A DNA stretch of 50,418 bases from Saccoglossus kowalevskii. Taxonomy: Eukaryota; Hemichordata; Enteropneusta; Harrimaniidae. Position 1 is the first letter of the stretch, and each line of letters begins with the position of its first letter. A program made the translations under genes and the position numbers. Under the pieces are notes generated by a model. The model worked only from the letters and a program-made list of their open reading frames with translations. It made no database searches and was not told where the DNA came from. This document shows, in pieces, positions 21,880 to 35,100 of this stretch. The stretch is taken from positions 92,090-142,507 of the forward strand of contig NW_003128865.1 in assembly GCF_000003605.2 (NCBI RefSeq), in the 5' to 3' direction.

Positions 21880-24800
21880 TTAGGTATTCGTCAAGAATAA
21901 TTGGAGTGCTGGAGAAATCCATTGCTCTATACATATCTGTACACCATATCCACATAGAACCAATATGCAATTGACAACAGTGTGACTCTGAAATAAAACT
22001 GTAAAAGTACACATTAATCAATCACATATAAAATCATACTACAATAAATTTGAATAAAGTTTGAATGCAATTAGTACAAGAATAAAAGATATTGTTCTGG
22101 AACAGCATTCTTTAAAATAAAATGGTAAAATTTATTTAAAGTTGTATTGTCTCTTATTTTAATTTGAAGGCCTTTGAAAATGTGTCAATTTGCTACATCA
22201 ACCAATTAAAACAAGCGCGGTGTTTGTGAGAAATCATGTTTTCTTTCTTGCGAAAAATGATGCTCAGAGCCTAAGTCATTTTTAGTCTTGATACTATAAA
22301 TCCCATGATGCAGTGCTGCTTAGTGTGCTGCTTCGGGTGAGTGCGCAGTTGATCATGCTATGCAAGGTTCAAGCCGAATACTGTTAACTCTACAGTTTTC
22401 AGAGTTGTCTGTACATGCCTCGTTCACATTGTTACATACCTTGTAAAGACTGTATACTTGATGTGAATACAAATACAGTGGTTATCCATCTGAGTAGGAT
22501 ACTACTACTAGCACCCCATATAACTGCTGGTAACACCAATAGTTTACCGGAATTAGACAACATCAATGCACGTACTTGCATACTTGTACTGTAAATGAAT
22601 AAATTTGTAATATTTGGTGAACAGCTTTGACAGATAGCCGAAATAAATTAGAAAAAAGGGCGTCGCCAGGCAATGTGTTGAACTAAAACTATTTAAAAAG
22701 CTAATAAATGTCAATACCTTGACTGTTAAAATTAAAGTGATGGGGAATATGGTTAATAAATCCTCTCTTTGTAATGTTGATTACATCGTACATGAATATT
22801 CTCGCATTCAGAAAAAAATATACGATATACTGAAAAAACTGATATACTTACCTTGGAGTAAGCATTGTATTTGTTGTGAATTTCTGATACAACTTACATG
22901 ATAGCACCACACCAAGTATAAAACATACAAATTCTGTAAAAATAGTAAATTGATAATTCAAATTCAAAATCAATTCACAACAATATTATTGGTCAATCGT
23001 AAACGCTTCATCTCTTACTACATATAGGATAGAAACCCAGCAGTAAAGTCCTCTATTCACAGCACACCCAAATGACTACTTGGTTCATGTTTGACAGCTG
23101 TGGTTTTATAGCATATTGACCTAGCACAGTAATGCCTCCACTTCTTAGTAGAAAAAAAGTGCCACAAGTATTTCTGAAATCTGTCTTGACAAAGTTGTTC
23201 AAATCAACAACTTTGTGTCTAGTCATTTGTCATCTAGATTATAGTATCACAGTTAACCCATGTCAGAGATCTTGTGTGAATACCAAATACATGCAATTAT
23301 TGATGTTTTATGAAAGAATATTTGAAAAATCAAAATCCATATCACTCGGTGAAGGTGCAACAACATCAGGGTCAAAGGTCGGCTCCAGTCATAAGAAAAC
23401 AAGTGTATGTATTTTTCATTAGAAAACTCAGCACAACATTCAATTTGATCTTTGAATAACCTTGCCTTTAAAACTATCCTGACGTGAAAAAAAGTATGTT
23501 CGCTTTATAATTTATTTGAAACAGAGGAACTTCTATTTGCTATTGTATTACACAAGAGAAAACAAAACACACCTGCAGACAAAAGCCTCAGGAAGGTGAT
23601 GCTTGAAAAAAAACTAAACCATGCATCCAAGACAAGAGGATTAACTATTTCATTTCACTTACCAAGACCGGCAATAAAAAACATGGCATAATAGTCCCAT
23701 TCTAATGCATAGTACAGGAAGTCTTTGGTACCATCAGCATTTTGTTCTTTTAGCTGAGTCCATTTCACATAAGCATCACAAAGTAAACATAACACACATA
23801 ATTTCCAGTGTACCTGTATAGATTGTAACCAAGGTTACACATAATGGTGGGATTCTAATTAATTTAATCCTATATGTGTACTTCCTTGAACCCCCGATTT
23901 AAAAGGGTTGCAACAGATAAATAAATTTTCTCATTCTCATGTGGGAAATCACATCCCAGACTCTTGAGGGTGTAGGATTTGTTTATACCCAGCTAATTCA
24001 CTATACTGTATACATATGCAGACATTTTAAAGGGACATTGTCTTTTTCGTTCAAATCATTAAGCCGAGGATTTTGTAGAGAGAATGTGGCAGATACAATG
24101 TGGTTAAATGCAACAGCATTATTACATGGATGATCTCAGTGTCACCTGCCTGATGTAGACCTCAGGTTTCAAAGAGAAACTATTTTATAATACATGAGCA
24201 GGATGTTTTACAAACATCTGACATGACTTCATGTAAGCCAGGAGGTTCATAAATATTCATTTCTTTGATGACCTCCACCCTTTAAAGTGGATAGAATGTT
24301 GAATCAACATTTTGCTGGGGAAAATCATGACATTAAATGATATGCAGGCAACAACAACTAATGCAATCTGATTAAAACAAGATCCTAGTTTGGGCTATTT
24401 TTTCAAATTTGTGTTTAATTATTTATTTTCGTTATACATTTTTTTTACTTTATTTTATATTAATTTATTATTTATTTTCTGGCAGTTTGGTAAAGGTTTT
24501 GGTAATCTCAAAAGCGATAGTTAAAAAAAATACCGAAGTACGTAACAAAAAACATGAAAAACAAACAACATAGTTAAATAATATACAATGTAGTAAAAGT
24601 AAAATAAATATATAAAATAAAATACACACTGTACAATACATCAGATTTTAATCAGATTGCAAGTAATCACGACTTGATGCTTTTGAATTGCTGATGCAGT
24701 GTACAAATAAATGATGGATCAAAATAGATTATTACTTACATTAATTAGGCTGTTATATAATATATGTCTATATGCTTGTTGTTTATGTAATACAGCATCC

Positions 24801-25798
24801 AGTAAAATGATAACAGGATCAAATTCTATGTACTTGTCAACAATCTTGTCACAGTAACCCTAGATGAGAAGTATTGAAATGATATTGAATGAAGAGAGTA
24901 TCATAGCAACGTTTTGAATTATAATATCATCAGTTTTGTATCCATGGTTACATTAGATTTATAACATAAAATAGTGATGTTTTTCACCGAGTTACAATAG
25001 AAGTTGGACATTAGAAACCCTTGCATGTTAAGAAAATAACATATATTTAAAGGGGAGTCGTCATTACCTGTGCATTCATGCCAAAAACGCAAAGCTTCAT
25101 GGGTAGTCACATGTTTGTAAACAGCAACACTATGGCTGTCTGTCACATGCACAGGAGTATTTGTGATTGATGAGAATGCAATTACTATGTTGTGTGCTAT
25201 TTTTTCTATAATTCTTTTTCTTCACAGTGTGAAATACCCCCCCCCCCCCAAGATTCAGGCATGCAGATTTTTTTCTTCTGTCATTATTCCGTGCATGATT
25301 TTTGTCTGTGTAATTTATTTCCCAATTCTGCCATCGCCCATTAGTTTCAAATGGTCCATCCCTAACCGTAGTCAAACAAAACTCAACTTGATTTGTAAAC
25401 GAAATAAAACCTTATTAATTTTTAATTTGAGGCTTTTGCACCACAACAAGATTCTTTTGTTAGTGTCAACTTTTGGCCACTTTGTTATTAGCCAGCAAAT
25501 ATACAAGTATTAGTTCGTTAATGTGTAGTAAAGCCATCCGATCGTCGGTTGGTGTGTTACAAGTATTGACACATACGAAGACTACATTACCCGGTATTTT
25601 GTGGTTAGCACTAGTCCCTCAACGCAAACAATCACTTACACAATGTGATATTTTCAATACATTGCTGCTGTAATATCGATACAATTCGCTAGCCTCTTTA
25701 CCACACTCTATGCAAACATAACTACCGTGTCGTTCAACGGCAGTTGATGTTTTTTCTTGCTCGGTAAATAACGTTGACGTTCTTGAGGACGCAGCCAT
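21880..25798 (-). CDS. ARV1: ARV1 lipid-homeostasis ER membrane protein, complete (six exons, 259 aa)
   Basis: Minus-strand exons, 5' to 3': 25798-25640, 24859-24740, 23813-23663, 22933-22852, 22588-22440, 21998-21880. Phases match at every junction and total 780 nt including TAA. ARV1 family proteins act in the ER in sterol and sphingolipid distribution and GPI anchor synthesis. The N-terminus has the ARV1 zinc ribbon: C29-x2-C32 ([14 protein letters not shown]) paired with C53-x2-C56 (HCGYC) across the first splice. Then come [18 protein letters not shown] and [12 protein letters not shown], which are signature ARV1 segments. Membrane segments follow around [37 protein letters not shown] and [14 protein letters not shown]. 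Length is close to human ARV1 (271 aa, from memory). The start has an in-frame TAA six bases upstream of ATG, so the N-terminus is fixed. The gene converges on PLEKHD1 and diverges from peptidase A. Nothing is broken. Confidence 0.93.
25050..25120. repeat. Half of a TTTAAAG CpG-type MITE in ARV1 intron 1
   Basis: tttaaaggggagtcgtcatt followed by acctgtgcattcatgcc and aaaaacgcaaagc matches the left half of the element at 28505-28670. Confidence 0.5.
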
Positions 25799-26018
25799 TT
25801 TTTATTCGCCCCAGTCTGACGTTGGTGGCACCCTCTCGAAAAAACATCGAAAGATCGAATTATGTTATCTACGTCAGATAACATAATTTGGTCAAATAGC
25901 GAATATCTTGTCGGAAAAGGGTATTTCAACTTGAAAACACAATACTAAACAACCTAACAGTATTCAATATATTGATTCATCAGTATTTACTTGTCTAACA
26001 TCTCATCGTTTGGGTTAA

Positions 26019-26453
26019 GGTAGAAGCCCACTCATAAAGTAAAAAAGCTAGAATTTATTCATTTTGCAATAAATTGTACTCCAAGGCAATATAAGGATAT
26101 TGACCTAAAAAAATCTAGCCTGGTGACATAGGCTGAAAACATTATATGTTGTTAAGGATGAAGTACTTTTTTGTTGTTCTAAATTATTTTAAAAATCTGA
26201 GTTTTAAAAAGTGTCCGTCAAAAAATGCAATTTTTCTTTAACATTGTGTTCTATGGAATTGTTCTAAAAGTAGCAATTTTCAAGAAATATTAGGACATGT
26301 TTCTCAAAAAGCTTAACTGTAATACACAAAATAATGCTATTTCATTGTACCATGGACATTAACTTCATGATTGTACATAATAAACTAATTAACATTAACA
26401 TTGTCACGTGATTTATGACCAATTTTGTCAAAAATTATGACTAAGCTTCTACC
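26019..26453. mobile_element. MITE flanked by TTAA, copy 1
   Basis: 435 bp between TTAA sites (26015-26018 and 26454-26457). Ends ggtagaagcccactcat and ...atgactaagcttctacc are inverted repeats. Copy 2 (27572-28106) is the same family in opposite orientation. A third fragment (gaatttattcattttgcaat) is at 48973-49007. TTAA targets are used by piggyBac-type elements, though the tips do not look like typical piggyBac tips. Confidence 0.85.
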
Positions 26454-27246
26454 TTAAGGTAGAGATGCATGTTCATGGGCACTTGGGAGTGAAATTTATT
26501 TTTTTTGCTTATTATTATCCAAACAGTCTTGGCTATAGACTGTTAAAATTTTGTAGAATTGTGAATAGTGGAACATACTCAAAAAACGATTTTAAAATAT
26601 AAATAACAGGTGTAAACATTATCTCTTTTGAATGCTTAGCAAGATTTAGCAAGGCTGTACATACATAATAAAAAAGAAACATGGTGAAAAAAGAAATGAC
26701 GGGATCTCCATATTATGCACTATATTTAACTTTTAACAAAACGATAATACATTTAAATTTGGAACTGTTACAGCCATTTTAATTATGAACATTAGCAAAC
26801 TTCTTACTGAGTTAATTTTTATCTCAGCTTCTTTTTAGTGCACATCCCAGAACTTTAAAAAAAATAGCTCCTAGACGCTTTGACCTTTTGTTTTGAAATT
26901 TTCACAAATGATAGACAATCTTCAAAACGCCGTCGGGCATTGTTTTTGGTTGAACGGTGTTACAACAATCGTACAGACAACTATCCTGGGTGTTAATTTA
27001 TGCATAAACTTGAAGTAGTGAAATTTGAGCTGCTGCCCTGCAAAATTGACAACTGGTAGACAGTTTTCAAGACGGCACTTTCTTCATAGTAAACAGATGT
27101 ACCCATAAACCATTCGTTGACCGATTTTCTGAAACATTTATAGATATTATATATAAAACAAATTCACGCATTGTTTTTATTTTAGTTTGATAAACTCCAA
27201 ATCAAACTACAACACAATTTCATTTTCGCTATGTGTAAGGCTAACA

Positions 27247-27277
27247 CACCTCATTTTTTTTTTTTTTTTTTTTTTAT
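27247..27277. repeat. Poly-T tract
   Basis: A run of nearly 30 T in the spacer between the two inverted MITEs. Confidence 0.9.
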
Positions 27278-27571
27278 CAGATTTGTTCTAATTTTTCAAA
27301 ATATATGATTTAGTATTGTGCCCAAAGACATCCACATTCACATTCCATCCAAGAGTACATAGCACATGTATCATAAACTTTCTGCTCGCGTTAGCTTTTT
27401 GGTGAAAATCCAAAAGTGCACTTTTTGAAGTGAAACCGACAATAGACTCCCGAGAAGGGTTTATGTAAGTTCTCTGGTGTCTATTCAGTTACAATTTTTT
27501 TCTAACAGAGGTTATGAATGTACCATCAGAAAATGTACAATATGTGGATGATAAGAAATCATTTTTATTAA

Positions 27572-28106
27572 GGTAGAAGCCTAGTCATAATTTCTGAGAA
27601 AATTGGTCATAAATCGCATGACAATGTTAATTGGTTTATTATGTACAATCATGAAGTTAATGTCCCATAGTACAATGAAATAGCATTATTTTGTGTATTA
27701 CAGTTAAGCTTTTTGAGAAACGTGTCCTAATATTTCTTGAAAATTGCTATTTTTAGAACAATTCCATAGAACACAATGATAAAGAAAAATTACATTTTTT
27801 GACACTTTTTAAAACCCAGATTTGTTAAATAATTCAGAACAAAAAAATAAACCTTATCATTAACGATATAAGATTTTTTTCAGCCTATGTAACCAGGCTA
27901 TATTTTGAGATATTGCATAATATCTCTGCCATAGGAACCTGTGGTAAAAGTGTTATAATAGTGTAAAAATGGCGACTTTCCACTAAAATACAACCATCAA
28001 TTTCTCGAAAAAAGGGCTGGTGAATATCCTTATATTGCCTTGGAGTATAATTTATTGCAAAATGAATACATTCTGGGTTTTTTTAATTTATGAGTGGACT
28101 TCTACC
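27572..28106. mobile_element. MITE flanked by TTAA, copy 2 (inverted)
   Basis: 535 bp between TTAA sites. It matches the reverse complement of copy 1 almost throughout, plus an extra internal ~100 bp (ttttgagatattgcataata...) that copy 1 lacks. With copy 1 it forms an inverted repeat of more than 400 bp arms around a 1.1-kb spacer. Confidence 0.85.
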
Positions 28107-28243
28107 TTAAGAAAGATGGCGGATTACAAAACAAGGCCTCATCCCTTAATCTGTCAATTGCACCAGGGAACCTTGGAACGCTATTGTTTACACAACTTTT
28201 GGTTTCAACTGTAATTTTAATCACGCTAAAATAAAAACAAGGT

Positions 28244-28328
28244 CGCGTGAGTTGCGCCCTCCGCGTTGCTCAAAACCCAACAAAGTGATATCTGATGCCG
28301 TTCGGCCGGCGAGGGCGCCACTCACGCC
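28244..28328. repeat. GC-rich inverted repeat
   Basis: gcgtgagttgcgccctccgc and ggcgagggcgccactcacgc face each other around a ~45-bp loop. It resembles a short palindromic MITE; CpG-rich within an AT-rich region. Confidence 0.6.
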
Positions 28329-28504
28329 TACATGTCAGGCTAGTTCAAATGCTTGTTATTTATTTGCGTCATATACGCTTTACCGGTCACAATTGTATCT
28401 GCAGTATTCGCAGTGAGCACTTCATTTCATGACAAATGTGACCGATGTCACCCGATCGACACCAAAAATTGAGGATAAGCATTAACTTGCATTAATTATT
28501 TTAT

Positions 28505-28670
28505 TTTAAAGCGGGGGAGTCGTCACCTGCGCATGCGTCAGATGGCCATGGCGTATCGTTATTTACACACAAGCGTCCACCCGTGAGCCTTTGCGTTTTT
28601 GGCATGCGTTGTTATCGTCGGTTGGGACTCAATTCCCACGCGTGCGCAGGCGACGACCCTTCCGCTTTAA
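28505..28670. mobile_element. TTTAAAG CpG-type palindromic MITE
   Basis: Left tttaaagcgggggagtcgtc...cctgcgcatgcgt; right acgcgtgcgcaggcgacgac...cgctttaa. Family members lie at 43649-43747, 44712-44873 and 45427-45555, with half a copy at 25050. It lies about 470 bp upstream of the peptidase A start. Confidence 0.75.
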
Positions 28671-29142
28671 TGCGATAATATGAGCAGTCAAAATAAACAT
28701 TCAAAGGAAACGAAGTCGTTGTTCTCCCTGTGGTTTGTAATTCCATGCACAAGTGTTTACCATATTCCATATTCTTTTGAAACAAATCGCCCGTAGACGT
28801 ATTTTCAGAAACCATATAATTGAAAAAAACCAAAAACAATTAGAAACTTTTGATAAATTTCCATTCAATATCACATGAAGTCAGCCAGACCCTCCCCTCC
28901 CTACACTATTCACATTACAGTCCACGGTGTCTCTGCAAACATTGAATGTTTTTACTAAAGTAAACACAAGTCTCAGTATTTATGATTTCCTGAGGCTCTG
29001 GTGTAAACGATTTATAAATATGTAAGCAGCGTCCACTCAGACGTGAAAGACCTCCGACCTATTGCATTACCCGTTGTTCCGAGAATAAAAACAACCAATC
29101 TTGATCGACTGTGGCGAACTATACAGTGAATGTGAAACTTCT

Positions 29143-32100
29143 ATGGTAGCAATGAAGAGCGAACAGTGTTTCTCCGTTCTTGTACTCGTGTTGGTATGTT
29201 TTTCAGGGAATGGCAAGGGAAGTGCCGGACTCGATACGTCACTGACATCCTGGGAAACATTAGATGAACTATTTGAGCTTTGCGATCTTCTTGGATGGGT
29301 ACCCCAAGGTAAATCATTATACAGTGTATGTATCTATACCTATGTGTTATGACGTCCACTCTGAATGTACTTGGCTGTTACGTGTTATTCAGTACAGGTA
29401 TATAATGTCGCTAACAATCTGTGTTTGCTTTTTAGTTCATGCAACCCCACAGTTTACCTTACGTGTTTTATAAATTACTATCTCACATACCCACTGTTTA
29501 GCGTTCAAATTTCGTGAAAACAAACAAACAATGTATTTTATACGCGTCGTGGATTGGAACTTATTTCTAATAAAACACTGTGCAACGATCATGAACTGCA
29601 CTTCATTGCTTGACCACACTGACCCAGAACCCGATGCGTCATTGACATTTATTATATGGATTCGTTTTCAGTAGAATACATACAAGTGATTATTGGTGTT
29701 TGTCTGCTGACAACAGTCATCGACATTAGTAGACGCCATTAGTATGAGCCGTGCCCCGTGCCTGCCTACTAATGGATTTTCCTTGTTGTTATTACTCTGT
29801 ATACATTTCCAGACTAGATGAGCTCACATTACATATCTCGAATAGTTTTAGTCTGACGATTTTTTTTCTCAGCTTGAGGGTAGGTTATTGAAAATTACGA
29901 AGTATGTACAAGCAAACTGTCATCGATTGATTGAATTGATAAATTTTTAAAACTTAAATTCAGAAAATTTAGATTATTATTATATTCCAAACAATTATCA
30001 TCAATTGAACTATCAGGGGGAAAATCTTCTTCTCTCGGGGTCTCTACACTGTCAGGGGAAAACTCGTCTCGTCTCTCTATCTCGTCCCCTTGAGGTACGG
30101 GATCGGGAAAATCACTTTAACTTTACAGTCAAATAAGACACACACAACGAAATACGTTTCAACTCTCGTCTTAGTCGATCTTTTGGAGCACTCTATAAGA
30201 CACAGCGCCCTGGGGAAAAGTCCCCAAGACTCTCACAAGGCTGAACCAAGACTAGCCCAAGACTGGACTGCCTCAAGGCTCGCTCCTGGACTCTCTCGGA
30301 CTGCGTCTGTCGTGGAGTATTCGCCAAGACCAACTCAAACTCTCTTTATTCATTTTCAAAACTCTAACCAATTACAAAACAGTAAAAGACTCTAGGGCGT
30401 AACCTTCAATCATAAAGCCAATCACACTAAGTACTGAATACGTCATATCTTTTGATTAATCGTTCACTACATTAATAACTATGATTATAAACTGTCAGAA
30501 TAATTAGTAATTAGTTCCAAATCACTTAGCCAAGTTCCGTCCAAAACTTCAAATAGGCCTACACGATGACAGACATAACACAGCAATTCGCTAATAATCA
30601 GTTAATTAAGTCGGTTAACAGATACGCAAAAACAAATTCATGACAGAACAATCATCATCCATTCTTCCATGTTTATTACCCAACCTTTCCTATTAAAAAC
30701 TTTCCAATCCGGCAGCAGTTTTCTTCTTAGGAGTAGACCAACAAAAACTCTTACTGGTAGCCACAAAGCTGTTCGCATCCTGCTATGTCTCCCACGCATC
30801 CTTGTCAAGTCTTGTACATTGACAAATATTTCACACCGTGGAAAAAATAACAGCAAATTCATCATGGGAAAAAAAACGTCAATTGAAGGAAAACAATATT
30901 TTGAACAGATCCCGCATCGCTCCCTGGCAGAATGTGCAATGACCCCCCCCCCCCCAATGATTCAACGTTCTCTGAGGCATGTCAAGCAGTAGTTGCCAGT
31001 ATTTAGTAGATGGTGTTTTTATAACTCACGCCTAAATCTTGATTCCATAGAAAAATAAATCAAGATGTGCTTCAATATCCGACACAGCAGTGTGTAATGT
31101 GATTGGAACAGATGTTGGACAATGTTTATTCAATGACTTCACCTTCTTATGAAAACTGTCATGTACTATGCCAAAAACACTCCAAAATGGGTTTCACGTT
31201 TAACAGTAAATTGTTACAATATTAATTACTCTCGAAAACATATTTTTTGGAAATCCAACTCATGTGTCTACTTTGGGTTCAAAAGTCATTACCTATGAGA
31301 CACGTTTTCATTTACACAGGGCATCCTCGACCAATTTACCGACAAGATCTACCTGCAGACTACATAGCATACTGGGAGCTCGAGGTCAATGACACCGATT
31401 ACGTCATCATATCGTCAAGTGCAAAAACCGGTGACTATCGATTGAACCAACAAGGCCCATTACCAAGTCCTACTACACTACTGGACAAGTATGCGTCATC
31501 AATTCAATGTCAATGTCATCGTTATTATATGCTATCTCCAGATGGACAGATGTATTGTCAGGATGAGGAAGACAGAATAGTTGCCATGACAACTGAAAAC
31601 TTGATTGACATTGGAAAAAACGATGAAGTATGTTCCATATTGTTTTGTAATATGACTATAAGACTTTAGCTCTGAAGTTTATACTCATTTGTGAAATGAA
31701 CTATGCGACGGTGCAAGTGTATTTTTGACGTGCAGTTTCCAGTTTGTTTTCAATGCTCCACAAGTTGAGGAGTTCTTGAGTTCTTGGTAATGTGTGATGT
31801 GGAATCATTGCGTGTGTCTGTTTGTTTAATGTGGACTGTAGACGTGGTTCGTGCAAGCGACACTTCGACTCTTGCTATTCCCGCTGGACTACATACATTT
31901 GATTAACTACAAGTGACTATAGTGATAAATAATGTATGACGTAAACCTTATTTAATTGACAAATGGACATATATGGGTAATTATTATGTGGTCTGAGACT
32001 TGAATAATATATGATGTGTCCAATTTCACAATCTTGGATTTTGGATGCGTTCCTGTATATCTTTACATTCATCCATCTGATATTCATAATTACGTTCTCG

Positions 32101-35100
32101 TAATTTCAAGATTTTGGCGTGTATTATAATACTAAAAGTTGTATAGATTGTTCGAATATCTTTTATTATCCATTTTGTGGCATATTGTTGCATTGCAGTA
32201 TACAAAGATGGACACTCTAGCAAAAATCTTGTTCGTACAACAAGACGAAATACGAGCGGAATGGGACCAGCGCCGAATTAAAGTTGAGCAATCAGCTGTG
32301 TGGTCTACTGTGACCAAGTTCAATGAAGCATTGTGGGATAGTTATGATGATGATAATGACGTCATCGATTTATTCCATAGTGACAGTTACTCAGAGCAAG
32401 CCATATCACCAGGTACGTGAAAACACTGTCGGATACTATTCAAAGATCGCTTTTTACCTTGCCTGTACCATCAAAGATGGAAGGGAAAGGTATATTAAGG
32501 GAAACATTTTTTGTCCGGCGTTGTCGTGGTCGTCGTCGTTGTTGTCGTCGTTAATAATTGATATCGTGTGCACAATAACTTTACTAATTCTATTCCGAAC
32601 TTTATCAAACCTGGTCACCTTATTCATCAGTATAAAGTCTTTCCTGAGTTTGAACAACAAATGTCATGTATGAAAATATCATGCAAAAATTGAGAAAATC
32701 TGATAAAATATTTTGACTGTTTCTACTTGACTGATCACTAGTGATACGCATCAAAGATCATTGATCTCAGTAGAAATATGCATTGTCGTCTGTGTTCAAT
32801 GAAGCAAATAATTTATCTTGTAATAATATCCTTGGTAATGTATCTCCCAAATCCCATGGGAATACTATACTGGGTTTCAAAACCAATTAATCCATGGAGA
32901 GATTTTTTTGCACAGTCTGATACACATTTGCAAACCTGCCAATAAAATCTTTACAGAAAACAAGCTGTCAGAAAATCAATAGAAGCACTCCTATGAACTG
33001 GGTGCCAAACTTTGATCAAGATCTGAAGCTAATAAAAAATCTGTTTAGTTCAAAGTTATCAAATCAAAAACAATACATAAAAAGCAAAACGTTGCATCCA
33101 CATTTTGAAAAAAAAAAATTTACTAAAATATGTGTATTCTGTATTTGACAAACAGTTTATTCGACAAATGAAAATTCACAGGAATTTGTTTCAGCTTTTA
33201 GAACAGAATGATATAGCTTTTATAATACTAATTTTAAAACGCACTTTAAAAACAAAGATTGCAGTGTTTGAAGATGTAGATTTTCAGGAGGCAACAGTAC
33301 CGTTGACTTCTCTCTCCACTGGACACTGAACTAACTATTTAGGTTGATTTGCATACAAAGCAAATTTTGCAACATGATAGCTATTCATAGAGAGTGTTTT
33401 TTTACTTTTCATATAATACAGTAGTCACACAATGGATATAATAAGGCAGTTCATATTTGTCTCAGTGAATCATTAATTTTTGACAGACACCTGTACAAAA
33501 TACTTAGACAAAAGCCAGCTAAGATTTTCTGTTATCTTGCATGTTTTATGAATCTATTCACGTCTAAATGCAGCACTTTTTTTCTACGATGAGGCATTTA
33601 TTTTTATACTAAAGTATCTGAATAAACTTGAATAAAGCTGGAAATTACATCCCTTAAAATAATTAAACAAATTAGGTACCAATGTTTTTGTAAGATATTT
33701 ACATCTACCAAGGACAATCGGTAGATTCCCCACTGTTGGTCCAACCCCAAAATTTTGTATTCAAAATTAATTTTGACAATGCATATTTATATTGAAACAA
33801 ACTGTGATAAAGGGAATAATATTATATAACAAAGGGCAAGGTCACCAGAGTTCAACTATGTTTAATTATATAATCATCGTATATAATCACGTTATAAATT
33901 ATTTTTAAACATTAATATTAAATTGGACTTGTAGAAATATGTTTTTTTAAGTATTAACATGCCTTCCTCGACGTAGCTTACCCGATGTGCTACGGGCACA
34001 GCAAACCTATTCATTTTCTTGAAAATATTTATAAATTTCAATGGCAGCTGGATCCAACCAGCGAGCGAAGTCCACAGGGACGTCATTTGAAAATGTTTCC
34101 AAGTTATTTCATCGGCTAAGAAGCTCTAAGTTTAAATTGCAAACTTTATAAATATTGGAATGGGGTTGTTGTGTCGACAGTAGATGTAACTGTTTCTTTT
34201 TTTATTGCCTGATTACAGGTGAGATGATACAAATTCCCCTTGGAGATGTAACACATACACCAAAAGTCAGGTTTCTACCATTTGAAATGAACATGACTGA
34301 AGAGGATAGGTCTGAGTGGCAACAAAGGTTGTGTCGAGTGCTTCTTGACATATGTAAGGTGAACAGTTATACAAGTATCGATGAGACCAAGGTGTCTGTC
34401 AACCACAAACTAGGCAGGCGTTCACTGGAATTGAAATTGCACGATGATGAGGAATTCGTAAAGGAAATACTGGATGGAAGAGAAATCGGTTTTCATATTG
34501 AAATCCATCTTAATAATGGAGAAGTCATTTTGAAGCGATTCGGAATAGATTTGAGTTCCCACATGAACCGATATAGGCGGCACACCAGCACCCGTCCATG
34601 GAATAGTTGGTCGTATTCTGAAATTAAAAATGAGGAATTGTTTCCTGACTACTGGCAACATAGCGTAGATGGGTGTATGAGTGGATGCGGCCCTGTATCA
34701 TGGACAATGGTGTTTGGATATTATGATCGTCTGGCCCATTCAAGTACTCCTCACGGACACTCTACAGCACTTTGGCGATGTGGGGAGGACGGTACCACAG
34801 GAAATGATGACTGCGTGGCGCCCGCTACGTTGAACGATACCACTAAAGAGTACGTGGAAGTAGTGAGGGAGCAAGTGGACACATTCTGTCTCTTAGGCCA
34901 AGGTGCTACTCCGCAGTGGGATATGGATGGAATAGCCAAATTTTACCAAAGTAGGCAAGGCGGCTCTTCGCATATAACGACTTGGAACACTGGTGGACCA
35001 CATGGTTTTCTGGGTTGGTACAGTGATCAAGTGGCAAATGGAATCGTTAATGCAATAAAAGATGCCCAACTGCCTGTAGTTGTTGGATATCGTGTCGGCG

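Noticed and set aside
23343-23392. Minus-strand acidic peptide ending [11 protein letters not shown] as an extra ARV1 exon
   Set aside because: ARV1 is complete and in phase with its six exons; this lies in its intron 3 and matches no ARV1 segment.
30010-30600. Possible LTR-type fragment
   Set aside because: C/T-rich block with repeated caagact wording, but no paired terminal repeats or recognisable element proteins, so no family can be assigned.
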